Under the pieces are notes generated by a model. It made no database searches, was not told the origin of the DNA, and saw only the letters and a list, made by a program, of their open reading frames with translations. Positions 53,901 to 57,887 of a stretch of DNA of 57,887 bases are shown one piece after another. A program made the position numbers and the translations under genes. Numbering within the stretch: position 1 is the first letter of the stretch; every line of letters starts with the position of its first letter. Origin of the DNA: an uncultured Lentisphaerota bacterium (GTDB taxonomy: Bacteria; Verrucomicrobiota; Lentisphaeria; Victivallales; UBA1829); contig ONQZ01000045.1 of NCBI GenBank assembly GCA_900320095.1, positions 1 to 57,887 on the forward strand. Direction: 5' to 3'.

Positions 53901-54155
53901 GTAGCCCTTGTCGTAAACCTCATGATCGTAGACGAAGCCGCTGGGCTGAATATAAAGCAATCCGCCGTTAAAGGCGATGGAGCCGCTGTCCGAGCCGCCG
54001 GAGGAAACGATTATTCTGCCGCCGCTGATAATCGATGCATCGGTGACTTTGCCCCCGGAGGAAATGATGACTACGCCGGAATTCGTAATATTTGGTTGAA
54101 ATAGCGTTTGTCCGTTTGTGACGGTTCTGGTCCCGCTGGAAATGACGATTCCCAT
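50924..54155 (-). CDS. Strand-loop-strand (AIDA-like) repeat surface protein with FG-GAP-like C-terminus, one frameshift
   Basis: The ATG at 54155 follows AAAGGA. The chain begins at once with beta repeats rich in SSGG, VSSGGxxxxxTI and GGxxxV, like the autotransporter passenger strand-loop-strand repeat family, running to about residue 740. After a short sandwich come FG-GAP/VCBS-like calcium-type repeats (DIDGNGISDVMF, DMTGDGKADSVLV, DFDGDGKDSVLM, DYNGDAKDDLLV). Near 51140 one extra base shifts the frame between GQMFYAV and DSFVSLAQLDAEDW; with it corrected the stop is at 50924 (about 1076 residues). There is no signal peptide or beta-barrel. Such proteins are numerous in Lentisphaerota. 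Its role (adhesion, matrix) is inferred. Confidence 0.8.
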
Positions 54156-54561
54156 GGTGTGATCCTTTCGTGATGCTGTGGATATTGAAAAAAGTTGATT
54201 CTAAGCAAAAACAGATGGACCGGACAGTTTGCCGGAATCATTTTTCGCATACTATAGCGCGATTTTGTCGTTTTTTCAAATGAGTTTCCGGATTCTTTTA
54301 GAAATTTCCCGTCCGCGTATCTGGCATTGCGAAAAACGGTTCATACGAGGCGGGACCGCGGCGTGAGAGATTGCTCCGGGCCCGGCCGGATTCCGATGCA
54401 CGGCGGAACATCATTGTTATTACATCTTCTAATCGCGTACGCATGGAAAAGAAAAAACTCTTTTGTTTTTTTCGATTCCGCACAATAAAAACGGCCGGGG
54501 AGCGTTAATTGATTTAGAAACGATACAAAAAACAAACCTCTGAAACACCAGGAGACCTGCC
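54156..54561. other. Intergenic region between divergent genes
   Basis: These 406 bases hold the promoter of the repeat protein gene (54251-54279) and, near 54480, an AT-rich stretch before the small Gly-rich protein gene. From 54297 to 54430 I see nothing beyond a GC-rich TCCGGGCCCGGCCGGA palindrome-like stretch at about 54376. Confidence 0.5.
54251..54279 (-). promoter_or_regulatory. Promoter of the strand-loop-strand repeat gene
   Basis: On the minus strand: TTGAAA (54279-54274), a 17-bp spacer and TATAGT (54256-54251), near-consensus, about 95 bp before the start. Confidence 0.7.
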
Positions 54562-54981
54562 ATGAACAACACTTCCTTCAATACGAAAAATACCGATTCC
54601 AAAATGAACAGCACGACCGCTCTGGTCCTGATCGTCGCCGCGCTCCCGATCCTGCTCTTCGCGCTGACGAAGATTTTCCCGCCGACCGTGGATGCGCCCG
54701 CCAAAGAGACGACCGTCAGCGAGACGAAGGCGACCCGAATGAGCGCCGCGGAACGCCGCGCCCAGCGTGCGGAAGAACGTCGGGCGAAAAAGGCGGAGAA
54801 AGCGGCGACCGTCACCACGATGCAGACCAATTCCTTCCCGGCCCCGATGGAACCGATGGAATTCAACGGCTTCGGCCCCGGCATGGGCTTCGACAACGGC
54901 ATGGCGATGGGCCCCGGCGGTTTCGGCGGCGGCTTCGGTCCCGGCGGTTTCGGCGGCGGCTTCGGTCCCGGCATGTTCTGA
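54562..54981 (+). CDS. Small TM/coiled-coil/Gly-rich protein, paralogue of the 5.4 kb gene
   Basis: The ATG follows CAGGAGA. The 139 residues show a short polar start, one TM segment (TTALVLIVAALPILLFALTK, about 18-37), a charged Ala/Arg/Glu helix (AAERRAQRAEERRAKKAEKA, about 65-90) and a Gly/Met/Phe-rich tail (GPGGFGGGFGPG repeated). This is the same order as the 5350-5853 protein. The tail resembles the GGFGGGMGG repeats of the secreted esterases in this window. Function unknown; its own terminator follows. Confidence 0.75.
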   Translation: MNNTSFNTKNTDSKMNSTTALVLIVAALPILLFALTKIFPPTVDAPAKETTVSETKATRMSAAERRAQRAEERRAKKAEKAATVTTMQTNSFPAPMEPMEFNGFGPGMGFDNGMAMGPGGFGGGFGPGGFGGGFGPGMF

Positions 54982-55014
54982 GCCGATCCTCCATACTTCA
55001 GAGATCATACGAAA

Positions 55015-55045
55015 GGCCACTTCCCGGCGGAGGTGGTCTTTTTTT
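55015..55045 (+). terminator. Terminator after the small Gly-rich protein gene
   Basis: A 10-bp stem (GGCCACTTCC / GGAGGTGGTC with two wobble pairs) with a CGGC loop is followed by seven T. Confidence 0.88.
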
Positions 55046-55089
55046 GATCCCGCGCCGCCGGACCCGGAAAACAAAAAACGGTTTCCCGC

Positions 55090-55117
55090 TTGAAATCCGG
55101 CTGAAATAGGTTACATT
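55090..55117 (+). promoter_or_regulatory. Promoter of the DUF1232 gene
   Basis: TTGAAA (55090-55095), a 16-bp spacer and TACATT (55112-55117). The transcript would begin near 55124, which argues for the later start codon. Confidence 0.65.
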
Positions 55118-55166
55118 ATTGGAAACGGTGCGAACAATCATGCGTCAAAAACAGGACACGTCGAAT

Positions 55167-55565
55167 ATGAAGAACGAACTGAACCCGGAAGACCGGGAAC
55201 GAGTCAAAGCCACGTTCGAACATGGCACGGACGGTTTTTCGGAAGAGGATATGGAGCAGCTGAAGCGCGAACGCGAGACCGCGGAACGGAAATCGACGCA
55301 TCTCGGCGAACAGTTCGAATCGTTCCGGCTGACCTGGGAACTCCTTCAGGATTACTGGTCGGGCGAGTACCGGAACATCCCGTGGAGACTCGCCGCGTCC
55401 ATCGGATTCGCGGTAACGTATCTTGTTTCTCCGCTCGACATCATCCCGGATTTCCTTCCGCTGCTCGGATTCACGGACGACGCGGCTGTCTTCGCGCTGG
55501 TGATCTCGTCGTTCCAGTCCGAACTCGACAAGTACAGGGAATGGAAAAAGAACCAGCCGAAGTGA
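55167..55565 (+). CDS. DUF1232 (YkvA-like) membrane protein
   Basis: The 132 residues have a charged N-terminal half and the DUF1232 core WRLAASIGFAVTYLVSPLD followed by IIPDFLPLLGFTDDAAV, the defining PLD-IPD-LG-DD pattern of this widespread small membrane family. Function is not established. The start at 55167 has AGGA 10 bp upstream; the earlier ATG at 55140 is only about 16 nt after the predicted transcript start. The next gene overlaps by 4 bp. Confidence 0.85.
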   Translation: MKNELNPEDRERVKATFEHGTDGFSEEDMEQLKRERETAERKSTHLGEQFESFRLTWELLQDYWSGEYRNIPWRLAASIGFAVTYLVSPLDIIPDFLPLLGFTDDAAVFALVISSFQSELDKYREWKKNQPK

Positions 55566-56053
55566 ACGGACCCATGACGTACGGAAAAGGACGCGCAGGC
55601 TCCGCCAGGAATGCCTCGTCCGGGCGGAATCCGGTCGGAGCGGGGAAAAAGAAACTCACATTTGTCGCACGGCTGGCGGGATTCTGGCCGCTTGCCGTGA
55701 TCCCGGGCGCGGGGCTTTCGCTTGCCCTGCGGCATCCGCTCCCCGGCCTCGCGCTGGCGTTTGTGCTGAACAGCCTGCTGGAGATCCTGTTCTACCGCGA
55801 GGACAAACGCCTGGCGGAACGTCAGGAATGGCGCATCCCCGAGGCCACGCTTCATTTCTGGGAGCTCTTCTGCGGCTGGCCGGGCTCACTGTTCGCGCAG
55901 GGGTGTTTCCACCACAAATGGAAAAAACTGTCGTTCATGGCGGTCTTCTGGCTCTGCGTGATCGTGAACGTGGCGGCTGTCCTTTGCATTCTTTTCCCGG
56001 CTGAGGCGAAGTCGATCATGGACGCCGGGCTCGCCGCGCTGAAGAAAATGTAA
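55562..56053 (+). CDS. DUF1294 family membrane protein
   Basis: About 163 residues with three to four hydrophobic segments and the DUF1294 signature: REDKRLAERQEWRIPEATLHF, then CGWPGSLFAQGCFHHKWKK. The GTG at 55562 overlaps the previous stop (GTGA), suggesting translational coupling; an ATG at 55574 is the alternative. The N-terminus is basic (GKKKLTF). Function not established; an inner-membrane location is clear. Confidence 0.8.
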   Translation: MNGPMTYGKGRAGSARNASSGRNPVGAGKKKLTFVARLAGFWPLAVIPGAGLSLALRHPLPGLALAFVLNSLLEILFYREDKRLAERQEWRIPEATLHFWELFCGWPGSLFAQGCFHHKWKKLSFMAVFWLCVIVNVAAVLCILFPAEAKSIMDAGLAALKKM

Positions 56054-56093
56054 CCGTTATTCCTGTTTGAGCTGAAAAAAGCGGCTCCGGCGT

Positions 56094-56121
56094 TTGCAAA
56101 ACGTCTGAATTGATGTATATT
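56094..56121 (+). promoter_or_regulatory. Promoter of the PaaK-like ligase gene
   Basis: TTGCAA (56094-56099), a 16-bp spacer and TATATT (56116-56121). A leader of about 110 nt precedes the start codon and contains a hairpin (GGAGGAACGGT / ACGGTTCCTCC region at 56139-56163). Confidence 0.6.
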
Positions 56122-56240
56122 TATTGACGAACGCATGCGGAGGAACGGTTCACGGTTCCTCCGGTCGTTTTTTCGCGCGTGGCGGAACCGCAGGCGTCCG
56201 TCCCGTGGTTTTTTGTGCCTGCAGAAGCATTGGCGGGACT

Positions 56241-57524
56241 ATGGAATTTGATGTACACGGGCGGCTGGATTTCGCCGAACCCGAAGTGATTCGCGCGGAA
56301 CAGACGCGTCTGCTCAACGAGCACGTGGCGTACTGCCGCGCGAAGTCGCCGTATTACCGCCGCGTCCTGCGCGACCGCCCGGACCGCCCCGTCACCATCG
56401 AATCCCTCGCCGAACTGCCGTTGACCGGGAAGGCCGACTTGGCGGAGTTCAACGATTCCTTCGTGGCGCTGCCGCCCGAGGAGATCGCCGACATCAGCTT
56501 CACCAGCGGGACCACGGGGCGTCCGTGCCGGATCTCCTACAGCGAGAGCGACCTGCGCCGCCTCGGCTACAACGATGCAAAAGGATTCCTCGCCGCCGGG
56601 ATCATGCCCGGCGACCGCGTGCTGCTGACCTGCACGATCGACCGGTGTTTCATCGCCGGACTTGCCTATTATTCGGGCGTGATCCAGATGGGTGCGACGG
56701 CGATCCGCAACGGTCTGAACACGCTGGAAAGCCACGCCGAGGTCATGTGCCTGACGCAGCCCGGCGCGATCGTCGGCGTCCCGTCGTTCCTGGCGAAACT
56801 CGGCGAGTATCTCGCGGAAACGGGCTTCGACACCTCGTCCGTGCATACGCTCGTGTGCATCGGCGAACCGCTCCGCACCCGCGACCTGCAGCTCACGCCG
56901 CTGGGACGGAAACTCGACCGCTTTTTCCCCGGCGCGGCGCATTCCACCTACGCCTCCTCCGAGATCGTGACCAGCTTCACCGAGTGTTCGGCGTGCGCGG
57001 GCGGGCATCCGCCGGCCGATTTGGCTGTGGTCGAGATCGTCGACCCGGACGGGCATCCGCTCCCGCCGGGCAAGGTCGGCGAAGTCGTGGTGACGCCGCT
57101 CCGCGTGACGGGCATGCCGCTAATCCGGTTCCGCACGGGCGACGTGTCCTTCCTGATCCCGGAGGAACGCTGCTCCTGCGGACGCAACACGCGCCGTCTG
57201 GGGCCGATCCTCGGACGCAAGGCGCAGATGTTGAAGATCCGCGGGACCACCCTCTTTCCGAACTCGTTCTTCACCGTGCTGGACAGCCTCGAAGACGTCT
57301 CCGATTACTACATGGAGGCATCCGGCAGCGCGCTCAGCGACGAGGTGCGCGTGTTCGCCGCGGTCCGCAATCCGGACTGCACCGCGCAGTTCATCTCCGA
57401 ACAGCTCTACAAGCGCATCCGCATCCATGTCCCGGTCGAGATCATCCCGTTCGAGCAGGCGCGCGCGAAGATCTCGCGCCAGTCGCGCAAGCCGGTTCGT
57501 TTCTTTGACCTCAGGACGCCCTGA
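56241..57524 (+). CDS. PaaK-like adenylate-forming ligase (phenylacetate-CoA ligase family)
   Basis: The 427 residues belong to the ANL superfamily: AMP/phosphate loop FTSGTTGRPC, the ASSEIVTSF region, the RFRTGDVSFLI segment (Asp-Gly type adenylation motif) and the C-terminal hinge KIRGTTLFPNSFF, typical of PaaK-type ligases. These enzymes activate aryl or acyl acids as adenylates and pass them to CoA or a carrier. A CSCGR pair lies before GRKAQMLK. The start at 56241 is the first sensible Met after the promoter and leader. It is a candidate starter-activating ligase for the polyene operon, which lacks one, but it lies 27 kb away and nothing else links them. Confidence 0.85.
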   Translation: MEFDVHGRLDFAEPEVIRAEQTRLLNEHVAYCRAKSPYYRRVLRDRPDRPVTIESLAELPLTGKADLAEFNDSFVALPPEEIADISFTSGTTGRPCRISYSESDLRRLGYNDAKGFLAAGIMPGDRVLLTCTIDRCFIAGLAYYSGVIQMGATAIRNGLNTLESHAEVMCLTQPGAIVGVPSFLAKLGEYLAETGFDTSSVHTLVCIGEPLRTRDLQLTPLGRKLDRFFPGAAHSTYASSEIVTSFTECSACAGGHPPADLAVVEIVDPDGHPLPPGKVGEVVVTPLRVTGMPLIRFRTGDVSFLIPEERCSCGRNTRRLGPILGRKAQMLKIRGTTLFPNSFFTVLDSLEDVSDYYMEASGSALSDEVRVFAAVRNPDCTAQFISEQLYKRIRIHVPVEIIPFEQARAKISRQSRKPVRFFDLRTP

Positions 57525-57595
57525 TTATTCTTGCCGGCAGACTGTTTTGATCCGACGGTTTCCCCGGGAAACTCCTGAATAAAAGTGTTCCCGTC

Positions 57596-57623
57596 TTGAA
57601 AAAAACGTTTTTTGAAGTACATT
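57596..57623 (+). promoter_or_regulatory. Promoter of the last, truncated gene
   Basis: TTGAAA (57596-57601), a 16-bp spacer and TACATT (57618-57623), about 50 bp before the ATG at 57673. Confidence 0.6.
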
Positions 57624-57672
57624 ATACAATCAATATTGTCACTTTTTATCCCTGTTTTTCAGATAGCAGACC

Positions 57673-57887
57673 ATGGCGGCATCACACAACCAGTCAGCCG
57701 GAACGGCAAAAGACGACCTCGACGGAATCGGAAAGAAACCGTCCGGGGCTGATGCGTCCGCATCCGAACCGCGGTCGAAGTTCAAAAAGATGCTGGCCTC
57801 GGTGAGCGCGTTTCTGGTTTCCCTCGACGGTAAATTTGATGTGATTACCAACCTGTCGGCTTCCCTGACCTGTGTCAGCAACGTCGG
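57673..57887 (+). CDS. Unknown protein, 3' truncated by the window end
   Basis: The frame from the ATG at 57673 is open to the window end (71 codons). The start is polar and acidic/basic (MAASHNQSAGTAKDDLDG), followed by KFKKMLASVSAFLVSLDGKF and the beginning of a hydrophobic stretch. A promoter lies at the right distance. Too little is visible for a family call; a membrane protein with a cytoplasmic N-terminus is possible. Confidence 0.55.
   Translation, partial: MAASHNQSAGTAKDDLDGIGKKPSGADASASEPRSKFKKMLASVSAFLVSLDGKFDVITNLSASLTCVSNV

Noticed and set aside
1..57887. tRNA or rRNA genes.
   Set aside because: I looked for cloverleaf arms and GGTTCGAATCC-like loops in the gaps. The only near-hit (about 43398, GATTCGAGCC) is part of a terminator-like hairpin. 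No rRNA sequence was recognised.

Overview
The window is a GC-rich bacterial chromosome segment with AT-rich gaps between genes. It suggests an uncultured gut-type Lentisphaerota (Victivallales-like) or a related Verrucomicrobiota/Kiritimatiellota member. This placement is inferred from gene content: secreted plant-glycan esterases and glycosidases, a signal-less strand-loop-strand repeat protein with FG-GAP-like repeats, a BspA-type leucine-rich repeat protein, an archaeal-type IMP cyclohydrolase, a type III glutamine synthetase and an aryl-polyene-like operon. Promoters follow a common pattern, TTGaaa-N16/17-TATATT, TACATT or TATAGT.

Layout. 0-7.6 kb: three secreted alpha/beta-hydrolase esterases (CE15-like, BD-FAE-like, and a frameshifted CE1-like one), all carrying long Gly/Met-rich repeats, plus a Sel1-repeat membrane protein and a small TM/coil/Gly-rich protein. 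7.9-12 kb: anaerobic deoxyribonucleotide synthesis (nrdG, nrdD fused to a glutaredoxin-like domain, trxB), with a NrdR-box-like palindrome upstream of nrdG. 12.3-14.9 kb: a divergent pair, an MFS transporter and a GT9 heptosyltransferase-like protein. 14.9-28.8 kb: one tightly packed 15-gene minus-strand operon of aryl-polyene (APE) type. It has a ketoreductase, three complete ketosynthases, two degenerate ketosynthase-like partners, an ACP, two hotdog dehydratases, a thioesterase, two acyltransferases, a GT2-DUF2062 glycosyltransferase, a LolA-like carrier and an MMPL exporter fused to a lipoprotein domain. 29-31.2 kb: YraN, a small unknown protein and a frameshifted UDP-sugar pyrophosphorylase.

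31.3-34.4 kb: an LRR surface protein and a four-TM protein. 34.6-39.4 kb: secreted GH43 and GH31 (PA14-containing) glycosidases; with the CE15 and BD-FAE esterases they fit glucuronoxylan/xyloglucan breakdown. 40.1-42.3 kb: type III glutamine synthetase behind a near-consensus sigma-54 promoter. 42.5-50.8 kb: a GspC-like protein with a poly-Asn tail, two multi-TM GT39-type glycosyltransferases, lysS, purO and a UvrD/Rep helicase. 50.9-54.2 kb: the strand-loop-strand repeat protein. 54.6-57.9 kb: a second TM/coil/Gly-rich small protein, DUF1232 and DUF1294 membrane proteins, a PaaK-like adenylate-forming ligase and a gene cut by the window end.

The least ordinary elements are the APE-like operon (two ketosynthase/partner pairs, no encoded starter ligase, exporter-lipoprotein fusion), the Gly/Met-rich repeats shared by several secreted enzymes and small membrane proteins, and the poly-Asn GspC-like protein. 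Three otherwise good genes (about 7.4, 31.0 and 51.1 kb) each carry one frameshift. That may be assembly error or real decay. No tRNA, rRNA, CRISPR array or insertion sequence was recognised.
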